Shown: positions 12,595 to 23,469, numbered from the stretch's first letter. The stretch is 64,000 nucleotides of DNA from Callorhinus ursinus (GCF_003265705.1 NW_020312828.1:58283485-58347484); one strand, 5' to 3'. Notes: a model not told the origin generated them from the letters alone. A program made the numbers and translations.

Positions 12595-13165
12595 TTTAAG
12601 GTACACGATAATGAAGTCTACATTGCTAAAAACCCAAATGTGAATAGTAAAACTTCTAAAGTATTAGATAAAACATTATGATTGCAATCTTTCCTGGGAC
12701 AGTTTTTTTTTTTTAAATATAGAACACAGCTATGCAAATTATAAATAAAATATTGATGCATTTTGCTACATCACAATTAAAATTTACTTTTCACCCTGAC
12801 AAAATTTTCAAAAATCATCAGAGGAAACCTTCCAATGTGTCTAATTTCTTATGAATTACTCTCCAGAATATATAAAATGCTCAAAATTAATACAAAAAGG
12901 TAAATAGCCTAATATATATAAAATATATAACTGGGGAAAAGATATGAAAAATATCTAATGGGCCAATAAGATATAAAAACATATTCATACTACAGTGCAC
13001 AAACCTTTCATGCTCATCAGATTGACATACATCTTAAAACTGAAAACATAAATATTGATAAAAATCCAGAACAAAGGAAATGGTCATGAACTGCTCATGG
13101 GCAAGTCAGTTGGAATAACTATTATGAACAATTTGTTGGTACTTAGTGAAGTGAATAAACGTATT
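12595..13165 (+). mobile_element. old L1/HAL1-like fragment, ORF2 C-terminal half
   Basis: Plus-strand text follows L1 ORF2 from 'acttctaaagtattagataa' through 'ccagaatatataaaatgctc' (SRIYK-like) and 'gggccaataagatataaaaa' to a 'ggaaatggtcatgaactgct' block. Numerous stops show it is ancient. Confidence 0.55.
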
Positions 13166-13169
13166 GAAG

Positions 13170-13265
13170 TGAGGCTTAGCTAGATGATGTCAGTCAGTAA
13201 GTGGGGAACCTGGATTTGAATTCCATTTATGATCTTAAAATCCATAGTCATACTCTTAAAATTTT
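13170..13265 (-). repeat. MIR fragment
   Basis: 'gtcagtcagtaagtgggga', 'acctggatttgaattcca' and 'catagtcatactcttaa' match the complement of the MIR head. Confidence 0.55.
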
Positions 13266-13269
13266 GATA

Positions 13270-13635
13270 ATAAATAATGTAAGAATATTTATTATAAAGG
13301 ACAGTAAGTTCCAAAATAGTCAATGTTTGACTCATTCAATAAATTTGTTTACCAGGGTAAGAGATTGTGTAAAAATGGGTAGAATTATTTTTAATAAAGT
13401 TTGCATTGAGGCAACTCTGCTAACCAGAAGATACTCTGGTCTACGTGACAGGGACATACATTTTTCCCAGCCAGTTTCTGAGTATGTATTTTATATGGCA
13501 TACATCCTCTAATCAGATGTGATGCCTTCCTCATCCTACCCTTTTATGAAGCTTCACTTCCTCCCCATTCTCCTCATGTCTGCGACTAGGTTTCTTAGAT
13601 GTTACGGGATTCTTTTTTTTCTTATATTGTTGGTA
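13270..13635. other. low-copy DNA, no gene seen
   Basis: Open frames of 103 and 60 codons end or start here, but show no motif, signal or family resemblance. Confidence 0.5.
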
Positions 13636-13639
13636 TTTC

Positions 13640-13775
13640 TATTCTTTTTTTTATTTTATTATGTTATGTTAGTCACCATACAATACAACATTAGTTTTTG
13701 ATGTGGTGATCCACGATCCATTGTTTTCATATAACACCCAGTGCTCCATGCAGTACCCCCTCCCCTCTAAAACCC
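13640..13775 (-). mobile_element. L1 3' tail, 5'-truncated
   Basis: The complement of the carnivore L1 3' terminus: T-rich start, 'tagtcaccatacaatacaac', 'attagtttttgatgtggtga', then 'aacacccagtgctccatgca' and 'cccctcccctct'. Confidence 0.85.
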
Positions 13776-13779
13776 CGTT

Positions 13780-15365
13780 TGATTCTTACAACTGTCAGTA
13801 TTCTTGTCTAAAACTTTAGTTCCCTTTACCTTTATCTTATCTTTTATATTTCTAGCCACATAAATATTTCTTCCTTCACAAAATCCTTGTTTCTGGTAGA
13901 AATGTCTCTTTCTTATTTAAAGATGTGGACACTCTTAACAAAGAAAACGTCTCCCTTCAGATAGTTCCTAGAAATAGTTAAGGTTTTACGAGATCTTTTT
14001 TCAGTGCACCATTTTTTCTGCCTTCTCCCACATCCCATGCTAGTGGAATTGTCTTAAAATCAAAATTATGCAGAGATAATTTACACAGAAATATCTAACA
14101 GGCTTAATTTCTATTAAGAAATTAAGATAATCTGTTTGTCATTAAGTGCCTTGCCTAACATTAATTCACATTGACCTCAGCTCTGTAACCTTACCTGGGT
14201 TCCTAAATCCTATGGCTTGCAATAAAATATGTGTTAAAATCGTGTCTTATATAAGGATAAAAATTTAACCAAATGTATTTGCTAACAGTTTTTCAGCTCT
14301 GAGATCTGCCATTTTTACTTAACTATAACCATTTGTTGCTACTAATTGTATTATGCAGTGGCTTTGGAAAAATATTAAGTACACTGATGCTAGACCAACA
14401 GTCACTGATCCTACTACAGTACAAGTTTCCAGGTCACCTACATTCATGGTTCTAATCTACTTGCCCAGGACATTTACAGATTAATTTCTATAGTAAAAAA
14501 AAAAAAAAACTTTAAAATAATTAATATTTAATGTTATATTGTTAAATATCTTCATGAATTATAATATTTGTTTCAGAGAATTTGAAAAAACCAAGTATCT
14601 TCATTTGTAAATATTCATACATGCTGTTGATAGAGAGGGAGAAGGTTAAAAAAAAACCCACTAATTATTATCTATTGATTTATAATTGTCATTCAGGAAT
14701 GTGTAATTCTACTTTAGAAAATTATCTAGAAGAAAGCTCATTTTTAATGCAAAAACTTTACCAAAAACAAAAACAAAGTACAAATACTATGGTTTATATT
14801 TAAATATTTCCTTATGTATAAGAAAAATACTCCTTTAATATGAAATAGCCCATTCTAAGGACAATTCATTTTCATGTTAAGGGTTGCCACATTATATGTT
14901 TATTTAACCTTAAATTGGATTAGCCCCCTAAATGTTGTAAATATCATCTTATCCTCATGTCATGAATCTGAAGGTAAGCTGACCTCCTGTAATATGAGAT
15001 TGCTTCAGTGCCAACAAGAATGAGTTCCCTGTGGTGAGCATTTGGCTCATGACAGACTTGTTTTCTGTGGATTCTGTGGATTCTTAGCAGGGTAGGAAGC
15101 AATGGGAACAGATAGAACCATCCCAGCTGACAAGAAACACACTCTATATAATTTGATGTTCAGTAGAAAGATGAACTTTAGTCATTTTTTCCCACATGAA
15201 ATATAATTACATCACATAATTGAAGAATGTCTACTTCTGTCACCTCGGTGATAATAAATATGTCTCTTGAAATTGGTAAATGGAAGAAGAATAAATGAAT
15301 GATGGGCCTATTTGGTAACTTTTTCAAAGAAAAAGTTCTGATTTAAATGTACATTTCTATTACAA
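13780..15365. other. low-copy DNA, no gene seen
   Basis: No repeat or coding region recognised in about 1.6 kb. There is a poly-A run at about 14496-14509. Confidence 0.5.
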
Positions 15366-15369
15366 AGTT

Positions 15370-15830
15370 GTTTTTTTTCTTTTTAAAATTTTTATTTAAG
15401 TTCTACTTAGTTAACATATAGTGTATTATTAGTGTCAGGGGTAGAATTTAGTGATCCATCAGTTGCGTATAACACCCAGTGCTCATTACATAAAGTGCCC
15501 TCCTTAATGCCCATCACCTATTTAACTCATCCCCGACCCACGTCCAGCACCCCTCAGTTTGTTGTCTATAGTTAAGAGTCTGTTTTCTGGTTTGTCTCTC
15601 TTTTGTCCCCCCTCAACCCTAATACTAACCCATTTAGCCCATCCCCCACCTACCCCCTCCATCAACCCTCAGTTTGTTCCGTATCCTTAAGGGTCTCTTA
15701 TGGTTTGTTTCTCTCTCTCTCCCTCTCTCCTTTTTCTCCCCTTCCCATATGTTCCTCTTTTTTGTTTCTTAAATTCCACATATGACTGAAATCTTACCGT
15801 ATTTGTCTTTCTCTCCATTGCAAAGTTTTA
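15370..15830 (-). mobile_element. carnivore L1 3' UTR with an internal duplication
   Basis: The complement of the L1 3' end: 'ttaacatatagtgtattatt', 'aacacccagtgctcatt', then 'ccctccttaatgcccatcac'. The 'ctcagtttgtt...ttaag.gtct' segment occurs twice about 116 bp apart (from about 15552 and 15668), so part of the UTR is tandemly duplicated. It runs into 'aaattccacatatgactga' at the right, the end of ORF2 in complement. Confidence 0.85.
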
Positions 15831-15834
15831 ATAC

Positions 15835-17195
15835 ATATTCAAAATGAGTATATATTATGATGTCCACTAAAAATACAACTGGGGACCTCCAGATTCATAA
15901 ACAAATTTTTTAATGATTGGACAATTTGACCTTCATAAAACATTAAAAGCATTAATCAGTACATTGCCCTAAATAATTATTTAAATTGATCTTTGGCCTA
16001 CTAAGGAGGTTTTTTATTTGCTTTTTGTTTTATTTTGTTTTTAGGTTTACTTGTGGCTTGATTTTAAAAAGTATAGCCTGTTTTGAACTTGTAAGTGTAG
16101 TTTCTTCTCTAAATTAATTTTGTAGAATTTGGAATATTTTCCTATAGATGTAACATTGTAAATATATGTTGTTATTTACAAAACTTAACTCTCCAAAGCC
16201 AATGTATTTAAAATACCACTGAATTATTGGAATGATAGATTTAATCTCAGTTCTGGTGTCTGTACAGATATGAAGTAAAAGAGAGCAGAAGATGGGGAAG
16301 GGATGTTTGCTTCTTCTTCCCCACCCCCTTTCCTAGGGCAGCAATGACACTAGAAAACTTCTCCTTCATTTTTTTTACTTTTATCTTGTGGATGTTGTTT
16401 TACTACTGCTGTTGTTGTTATTTTAATGTGATTCTAGTCTTTGACTGATTTTCCTCTCCCACCCAGCTTCAACTCTTTTCACTTCTTGTGATATCTTTGC
16501 CAAACTGTCCATGACCCAATACCCTGGCAGCACAATACAAAATCTACCATCTACTCCAAAGTGCTCTAATCTTCCAAATTATGTATATCATCTTCCTCTC
16601 AGAACAAAAATCCCATTACCGTTAGGCAAATTTGGAATTAAAAATGGTCTGCCTGAAATTAATTCCAGATCAAAGAGAGAGGGATTTTAATCCCTTAAAC
16701 TTTCCAGGGGTATTTTCTCTTTAAAAAAAACCCTATTAAAAAAAAAAAAAACCTTATCTAGCCCATTGATTTTCTAAATATTAATATATTTCAGAGACTC
16801 TAATATCAATGATGTAACTATGGTCAAGGAGTCTTGGGAGAGTAATTTATCACCATCAACAGCATCAGAAAGCAGCCCAGGCTCTTTGAATCCTGTTCCT
16901 AAGGGGGCCCTCCCTAAGCTCTTCTTGGTTTTTATGGATTTGTCTACTGCACTTGGCACTGGAAGCAAAAGATGTTGATTATACAGGGGCACAGGGATTC
17001 TTTTGGGAGCAAACAGATATTTAGGGCAGTCAATCAGGGAAAATAACTGCAGGGGCCCAAGAGCAAGAGGTCGTGGGAGAACAAGAGGCAGATGGCATTA
17101 ATTTGCATCCTGACTGGTGGTTTGAAGAAATACTATTTACACATATAAATAGGAGTTTCATCAGGGAATTAAGGCTCTTTCACAGCTAGTTATTA
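15835..17195. other. low-copy DNA, no confirmed gene
   Basis: It includes a minus-strand open stretch (16774-17097) discussed in findings. Nothing else recognised. A poly-A run lies at about 16739-16752. Confidence 0.45.
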
Positions 17196-17204
17196 AATGT
17201 TTAT

Positions 17205-17345
17205 TTCAATCATTCATTCAATCACTCATTCAACAATTATTTATCAAGCTCCTCTTGTGTGGTGTGCACTGAGGATATAAAGGTGTTTAACACAGATACA
17301 GTCTGACTTTCAGAGATCACAGAATCTAACAGAAAAGGCAGATAA
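17205..17345 (-). mobile_element. L2 3' end
   Basis: 'cattcattcaatcactcatt', 'caacaattatttatcaagct', 'gtgtgcactgaggatataaa' and 'agagatcacagaatctaaca' are the complement of the L2 3' terminus. Confidence 0.8.
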
Positions 17346-17457
17346 TGGAACAGTTTTTTTAACAAACATTCTTATTTTGAATCATTTTAGATTTACAGGA
17401 AAAATGCAACCACAGTATAGAGAGTTTTCCATATGTTGCATACCCCACTTCTCCTAT

Positions 17458-17470
17458 TATTTTTACATAT

Positions 17471-17505
<35 letters not shown>

Positions 17506-17898
17506 TTTTAGAGAGGAAGCAGGGGAGGGCAAAGGGAGAGGGAAAGGAAGAATTTTAAGTAAGCTTCACACCCAGCATGGAGCCCAATGCGGAGTTCTAT
17601 CTCATGACCCTGAGGTCATGACCTGAGCTGAAATCGAGTCAGAAGCTTGGGACACCTGGGTAGCTCAGTCAGTCAACCATCTGCCTTTGGCTCAGGTCAT
17701 GATCCCAGGGTGCTGGGATCTAGTCCTGCATCGGGCTCCCTGCTGAGCGGGGAGCCTGCTTCTCCCTCTGCCTGCCACTCCCCCTGCTTGTGCTCCTGCT
17801 CTCTCACTCTCTCTCTCTCTGGCAAATAAATAGACAAAATCTTAAAAAAAAAAAAAAAAAGGTCAGAGGCTTAACCAACTGAACCACTCAGACACCCC
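17458..17898 (-). repeat. carnivore tRNA-Lys SINE, interrupted by a second SINE
   Basis: A (TTTA)n tail tract (17463-17508) is followed by a purine-rich block, 'cagcatggagcccaatgcgg', 'ggtcatgacctgagctgaaa', and after the insertion 'cttaaccaactgaaccactc' then 'agacacccc'. The body is split at 17638-17648/17862-17872. Confidence 0.9.
17649..17861 (+). repeat. carnivore SINE nested inside the preceding SINE
   Basis: It starts 'gggacacctgggtagctcag' (pol III A-box region), has the B-box-like 'gggatctagtcctgcatcgg', a CT-rich tail and a poly-A. It is flanked by gtcagaagctt (17638-17648) and gtcagaggctt (17862-17872), a target duplication with one mismatch. The duplicated bases belong to the older SINE, proving nesting. 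Confidence 0.92.
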
Positions 17899-17907
17899 TT
17901 CTTTTAT

Positions 17908-18104
17908 TATATTTTTTAAAGATTTTATTTATTTATTTGACAGAGAGAGACATGGCGGGGGCGGGAACACAGGCAGGGGGAGTGGGAGAGGAAGCGGGCT
18001 TCCCGCTGAGCAGGGAGCCAGATGCGGGGCTCGATCCCAGGACCCTGGGTTCGACGACCTGATCCGAACGCTGCTGCTTAACCGCTGAGCCACCCAGGTG
18101 CCCC
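17908..18104 (-). repeat. carnivore SINE, third of the cluster
   Basis: 'aaagattttatttatttatt', a purine tract, 'gcagggagccagatgcgggg', 'tcgatcccaggaccctgggt', then 'gagccacccaggtgcccc'. It abuts the preceding SINE within about 10 bp. The target duplication is unclear. Confidence 0.9.
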
Positions 18105-18659
18105 TCTTTTTCTGTTAATATCTTATGTTAGCATGGTGCATTTGTCCTAATGGACCAATGTGGAGACATTGTTAACTAAGGTCCTTAATTTATTTGTATT
18201 TTCTTAGATGTTACCTGATGTCTTGTTTCACATGTCCTTGGGGTCCTCTTGGCTGTGAGAATTTCTCAGACTTTTCTTATTTTTGATGACCTTGATTGTT
18301 TTGATGAATAACAGTCAGATATTTTGTAAGAGTCTCTATATTAGGATTTGTCTTATGCTTTTTTGTTCATAATTATCCAGGGGTAAGGGTTTTAGGAAAC
18401 AAGACCATAGAGATGAAGTGCCATTTTTATCACATGGTATGAAGGGAACACACTATTAGCATGACTTATTACTGTGGATGTTAACCTTAAACACTTCACT
18501 GAGGTAGTGTTTGCTAGATTTCTTCAGGGTAATGTGAATTTTTTTTTCACCTTTCTTTACTGTAACTCTTTAGAAGGAAATGACTATAAACAGGTTTTTA
18601 ACTACAAAGTGGGGAGAGTGCAAAGGAGGAAGGTACAAGGAGTTGTGAAAATATGTTAA

Positions 18660-19350
18660 GGGATGAAATAACATAATCAGTGGCAACAAGAAACTCTCTC
18701 ATTAAGAAATGATGCTTAAGTGATATCCAAAGGATGGAAATTAATTAGTCAAAAGAAGTATGAGATAGAGGGATAGAAGAGGTATGCAATTATGTTTAAC
18801 ATTTTTAATATTTCTTGTCCCTCTTGAATAAGCTAATGATCACTGCAATTTATAAAATGTTATTATTTAAGGTGAACTCAAGCCCCAAATCCATATGAAT
18901 AGTTTTATATCAAAAATAATTCGTATAATGAGTTATTTATCTAAATAGAATATTGTTTCAAGTAGCTAAAGATAAACTTATACAATGTCTATAATTTGTT
19001 TTATACATTATCTCTCATTTCACAACAAAATTTCTTTTTCTAACTTTTATTTACCACAGCCTTTGGGAACTCAAGCAAGTTACTATAAGTTATTGGCAAG
19101 TGTTGCTTCTCAGGTTTATCTATTCTTCATACTATCTTAGAGGCAGGTATTAACCATGGTGTTTTGATAGACTGATAATTACTAGGAAGGGAAAATGATC
19201 AATGTTGTACAAATGGAGTGGGTGTTGGAGGTGAGTGTGGCTTGAATCCATTGTTCTAGTTCATCCTTATTTAACTCTTGTAAAGCAGAGGGATGAATAC
19301 ATTGGACAAATACAAATGAGAAATGAGTAATTGTCAGAATTTGCAATGGT
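18660..19350. other. low-copy DNA, no gene seen
   Basis: Nothing recognised. Confidence 0.5.
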
Positions 19351-19357
19351 TCTATCA

Positions 19358-19450
19358 TTCAGCAGATATTATTCAGAGCCTACTATGGAGTAGGCATAGT
19401 TTTATTTATTGGAATTAATATGATGAGCATAATCAGACATAGTCCAAGTA
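19358..19450 (-). mobile_element. L2 3' end fragment
   Basis: 'attcagcagatattattcag', 'agcctactatggagtaggca' and the following 'atgagcataatcagacat' match the complement of the L2 3' terminus, diverged. Confidence 0.65.
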
Positions 19451-19454
19451 GCTT

Positions 19455-20660
19455 TAATGTTCTAAATACAAATATACCTCAAGGCCTTGGTTTTCACATT
19501 CTACTACTTAGTTTAAGTAGTAGAATACATTTACAGTAAATATAAAGTGTTCAAGATATGACATTAACAAAAGAACCTATGCATTCTTAAGTCAGTAAGA
19601 CTAAACAGGATCACTTTGCACATACCTTAGAAAGCTACATTCTTTGAGAATATAAGGGAAGATTTGTGCAGAAAAGAAATTATACTGGGATATAAGAGGT
19701 TTTCTTAAAATGTTATCCTCTAAAACCTGCTTCAGAAATAATTGGGCTGGCATATGATGTGAAAGATAATAAAACAGAGAGAGAGAAAGATGGAATCCCA
19801 ACAATCATAAAGAATAAGGATTTCTGAGGGCTAGGGCTGAGAACTGGCATTTTGAACAAGTTTACCAGGTGATCACAAAAGCACTAAATCTTGAGATCCC
19901 TACACTGAATCTCAAAATATAGCAAACCAAGAGAGAAGAAAAAAGGAGAGAAAAAAGAGAGAGTGAAAAGGTAGAAACAAAAAAAAAAATGTATGCTATT
20001 AATTTATAGGCATACACAGAGCTCTCAAATATTTAAGAAGCAGTCAGAAAAGTACTTTTTATAACAATAGTAAATGTGTTTATGTCTCCTAAAATGGTAT
20101 AAATGTATATTAAATCACTGGAAGAATGGAGATATGTACACTCAGTGGTCAAAGGCATAGGTTTGCTCTGGGAAATGGTGAGGAAACCAGAGAAGATATT
20201 GAAATATGATAAAAATAAACTATTTTCTGAAAACAGTAGATGTTTAAATATGTACAAATCATTATAGGAAAAAATATTGCTTCAAAGGCTTTCATAAACA
20301 TCAAATCCTGAGGGGGCTGTTAATGTGTGATTCTTCACAGAAACTGCCATGTATGCACACAATTTGTCTTTCTTGATACTCAGTTTTCTACCCACCGTCT
20401 TTTCCTTCAGACTCATGATGCTTATGTTAAAATTCAAACTTTATGAGAGAACTGGTTAGGCCCATTTAAACTCCACATGCCTGTTTATTCCCATGGTTAG
20501 TCTGCTGTGCTGACTCTTGTCAGGGCCTTCCCATTTTGCTTTATTTCTCCCTCCCAATGATCTGATCCATTGCATCCTTTCTGCTTTCCAAATGAGAGCT
20601 CTTGGCCCTGGCCTGGAGGCTGGGCCTCAGCTGTCCCTTGAAGTCCATCCTTAACTTGTG
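19455..20660. other. low-copy DNA, no gene seen
   Basis: A purine-rich GA/AAG stretch spans about 19927-19990. The block 20490-20660 is GC-richer but unclassified. Confidence 0.5.
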
Positions 20661-20683
20661 TCAGAAGCATTTATGGGAGTTCT

Positions 20684-20880
20684 AGGGCACCTGGGTGGCT
20701 CAGATGGTTAGGCATCTGCCTTCGGCTCGGGTCGTGATCTCCAGGTCCTGGGATTGGACCCCATGTTGGGCTCCCAGCTCAGTGGGGAGTCTGCTTCTCC
20801 CTCTGCCTCTTCCCATGCTTGTGCTCTCTCTGTCTCTCTATCTTAAATGAATGAATAAAATCTTTAAAAAAAGAAGCAGC
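20684..20880 (+). repeat. carnivore SINE with target duplication
   Basis: 'gggcacctgggtggctcag' start, 'ctgggattggaccccatgtt' B-box region, CT-rich segment, 'aataaaatctttaaaaaaa' tail. Flanked by agcatttatgggagttct (20666-20683) and agcatttatggggttct (20881-20897), one indel apart. Confidence 0.95.
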
Positions 20881-20899
20881 AGCATTTATGGGGTTCTGG

Positions 20900-21005
20900 T
20901 TCTGAATCAATTACATGCTGCTCTAGTCTGATATTCTCATTCTTTCAACAAGCAATTATTGAGCATTAACTGTGGCAGATTTTGAGATCAGAACTAGAGA
21001 TGAAG
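20900..21005. other. short low-copy spacer
   Basis: Nothing recognised between the SINE and the MIR that follows. Confidence 0.4.
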
Positions 21006-21009
21006 GTAT

Positions 21010-21160
21010 CTAATTCCCAGCTGTACCTGGAAGAATAATTTAGCTTCGATAAACCTCATATTCTTCAAAAAAACAGAGGTAATATGCAACATTGTAAGAC
21101 TTAGTGAAAATTACATAAAATAATAAATGTAAAGTGTTTAAGATATGACATTAACAAGAC
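21010..21160 (+). repeat. MIR fragment, diverged
   Basis: 'acctcatattcttcaaaaaa', 'cagaggtaatatgcaacatt' and 'ataataaatgtaaagtgttt' follow the MIR core/tail order in sense. Confidence 0.5.
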
Positions 21161-21164
21161 ACCG

Positions 21165-21745
21165 AGAAGCAGTGGAGGCTATTATTATTATTACCACAAA
21201 GTAAAAATATTAGAGATTTGCAGTTCTAGTGAATGTTTTTCTATGTTATCACAGTAGCTCTGAATCAATTTATTCCATAATTCCTGTTTCCTGTTTTTAA
21301 AACTCTTTCAGAAAAAGAGTCTCTCTAGGATTCAAGCTTAGCTTGACCACTGACTCTCATGAAGAACTGTAATCAAAATCAGATTATATTTATATGATTA
21401 AAACTATGATAATTTCAGTGAGTGTGCCCTAACAGAGCCACATGGTCCGGGGACCATCTATAATAGACTTAGTTGAAGGTAGTTCAACTATACTAGAAAT
21501 AATGACTCAAAGTCTCTCAAAATAGAACATGAGTTTGTGAATTTATAAAAGTTAATCAGCTGTGAATGTTTATGCACCATTATATATTGAATTTGCATGC
21601 CTGACTCTGTGTCTAGCCATCACCTATAGCAAGGTTGAACTCCAGAATCAACAAATAATTGGTGGACAAAACTAGAATCCAGGTTTCTAATTTCTAAAAT
21701 AGTGCTATTTTCCCAGCTCCATACTACCTTTCAAAAGAAATTATT
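21165..21745. other. low-copy DNA, no gene seen
   Basis: Nothing recognised. Confidence 0.5.
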
Positions 21746-21761
21746 CCTGATACAGAAATTT

Positions 21762-22062
21762 CTTTTTTTTTCCAAAGATGTGTTCATTTATTTTAGAGAG
21801 AGAGGGAAAGAGGGTGAAAGGGAGAGAGAGAGCATGAGCAGGGGGAGTGGTAGAGGGAGAGGAGAGATAGAGCATCTCAAGCAGGCTCCCCACTGAGTGT
21901 GGAGCCCCACGCACAGGGCTCAACATGGAGCCCCACATGGGGCTCAAGGTGGGGCTGGATGCAGGGCTCGAAGCAGGGCTCAGTCCAGTGACCATGAAAT
22001 CATGACCTGAGCTGAAATCAAGAATTGGAAGCTTAACTGACTGAGCCACCTGTGTGCCCCCC
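21762..22062 (-). repeat. carnivore SINE with internally amplified ~24-bp unit
   Basis: It is a minus-strand SINE about 300 bp long, well above the roughly 200 bp of its neighbours. The extra length is three to four imperfect copies of the 'ggagccccacatggggctca' unit at 21901-21986, which is single-copy in the other SINEs. Flanks 'gatacagaaattt' (about 21749-21761) and 'gacaacagaatttt' (from 22063) form an imperfect target duplication. Confidence 0.9.
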
Positions 22063-22079
22063 GACAACAGAATTTTTTA

Positions 22080-22570
22080 AAGATAGTCACACTGTGATAT
22101 TTTAGGGATACTTACTGCAGAAATCCTGAGAACTTTGTCTTGTGAACTTCATCATTTTAGACAGGATCAAAAGTAGGATGAAGGGGGTAAGGCACTTTCC
22201 TCAGGTACACAATTTAAAGGGACACTAAAAAACCTCAATAATTCAGATAAATAACATTTCAATGCAGTATTTTTAAAAAATCAAAGTTAATGCAAAAAAA
22301 ATGAACAAAATGAACAAAATATCAAAACTTTAGATAAAAGCATGACCAGCCAGGGTTATTGATTTTTCCTTTTGACCTAGATTCTAATATGGCTTAACAT
22401 CACACTGATTCTAGAAACACATATCAATTAAAACTGTTCTATTACTTTGGGGATATAGGTATAAAAAGAGAGCCTCTTTTCCATGATCTATTTAAAAAGC
22501 TGTTGAGAGACAGACAGTTCAACACAACACAACTGAAAAGATCTTTACTGTATCTTACGTACTTAAGAAC
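22080..22570. other. low-copy DNA, possible decayed repeat at 22140-22260
   Basis: The 22140-22260 text resembles a mid-frequency mammalian repeat I cannot name. No coding signal. Confidence 0.4.
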
Positions 22571-22573
22571 ACC

Positions 22574-22962
22574 TGTTATAGACTGAATTATATTTACCCC
22601 AAATTCTTACATTGAATCCCTAACCTCAGCACCTTAGAACGTGACAGTAGTTGGAAATAGAGCCATTAAAACTTGATTAAGCTAAAATGAAGCCCTTCTG
22701 ATGGGCCTTCATCCAACATGACTGATGTCCGCATAAGGGGAGGAGAGTAGGACAAGGGGAGAGGCACCAGGATTCTGTGCACACAAAGAAGAGGGCACGT
22801 GAGAACACGATGGTAGGGCATCCACCTGCAGGCGCAGGAGAGAGGCCTCAGGAGAAACTTAATCTGCTGGTGCCTTGATCTTGAACTTCTAGGCTCCAGA
22901 ACTGTGAAAAAATAAATTTCAGTGGTTTAAGCTATTATTATGACAGCGCAAGCCGACTAATA
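22574..22962 (+). mobile_element. MLT1-type LTR (ERVL-MaLR)
   Basis: It starts 'tgttatagactgaattatat', passes 'tgatgggccttcatccaaca', 'gagaggcctcaggaga' and 'ctggtgccttgatcttgaac', then 'ccagaactgtgaaaaaataa', and ends near 'gactaata'. This is the full MLT1 order in sense. Non-coding LTR only; no internal MaLR sequence follows. Confidence 0.85.
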
Positions 22963-23035
22963 AATTGCCTGTTTGTGTGGTGCTGGTAGTGGTCCTACTC
23001 CTATCATTAGACCTTTTTTGAAAGAATAGTAACAG

Positions 23036-23451
23036 AGGGCTGCTGGAGGGGGGTGTGGACGGGACAGGGCGGCTGGGTGACAGACACTGGGGAGGGTCTG
23101 TGCTGTGGTGAGCGCCGTGAATTGTGCAAGACTGATGAATCACAGACCTGTACCTCTGAAGCAAATAATCCATTATATGTTAAAAAAAAAAAAAGAAGAT
23201 AGTAGGAAGGGAAAAATGAGGGGGAGACAAACCATGAGAGACTATGGACTCTGGGAAACAAACTGAGGGTTCTAGAGGGGAAGGGGGTGGGGGGATGGGT
23301 TAGCCTGGTGATGGGTATTAAAGAGGGCACATTCTGCGTGGAGCACTGGGTGTTATGCACAAACAATGAATCATGGAACACTACATCAAAAACTAATGGT
23401 GTAATGCATGGTGATTAACAAACATAATAAAATTAAAAAAAAAAGAAAAGG
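23036..23451 (+). mobile_element. carnivore L1 3' UTR, 5'-truncated, with target duplication
   Basis: The text contains 'gtgaattgtgcaagactgat', an internal A-run, 'gagagactatggactctggg' and 'gagcactgggtgttatgcac', with an A-rich end. It is the same tail type as the element at 62030-64000. Flanked by perfect 14-bp repeats aagaatagtaacag at 23022-23035 and 23452-23465. It lies 60 bp after the MLT1 LTR. Confidence 0.93.
23048..23077 (+). other. G-quadruplex motif in L1 3' UTR
   Basis: G runs of 6, 3, 3 and 3 with spacers of 7, 3 and 5 nt, on the L1 sense strand. Confidence 0.55.
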
Positions 23452-23469
23452 AAGAATAGTAACAGTTGG

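Larger units (their letters stand above)
17350..18655. mobile_element. ancient L1M-like LINE segment, split by a SINE cluster
   Basis: The left part (about 17375-17455, 'ttttagatttacaggaaaaa', 'gtatagagagttttccatat') and the right part (from about 18113, 'gttagcatggtgcatttgtc', then 'tgatgaccttgattg' and a 'gtgtttgctagatttcttc' block) read as one old repeat broken by three SINEs. I recall this as a common mammalian L1M-type segment; the subfamily and strand are not certain. Confidence 0.45.

Noticed and set aside
13201..13512. A 103-codon plus-strand frame
   Set aside because: Its first part is a MIR complement and the remainder is AT-rich with I/N/K/F bias.
17649..17861. tRNA-like A and B boxes in this and the other SINEs
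   Set aside because: They are pol III promoter remnants of tRNA-Lys-derived SINEs, followed by CT-rich and poly-A tails; no cloverleaf or anticodon arm is present.
21901..21986. Possible CRISPR-like repeat array
   Set aside because: The repeated unit has no unique spacers and sits inside a mammalian SINE.
23007..23381. A 124-codon minus-strand frame and an overlapping 84-codon frame (22919-23173)
   Set aside because: They lie antisense to the L1 3' UTR; the same frames reappear in the L1 tail at 62084-62382.
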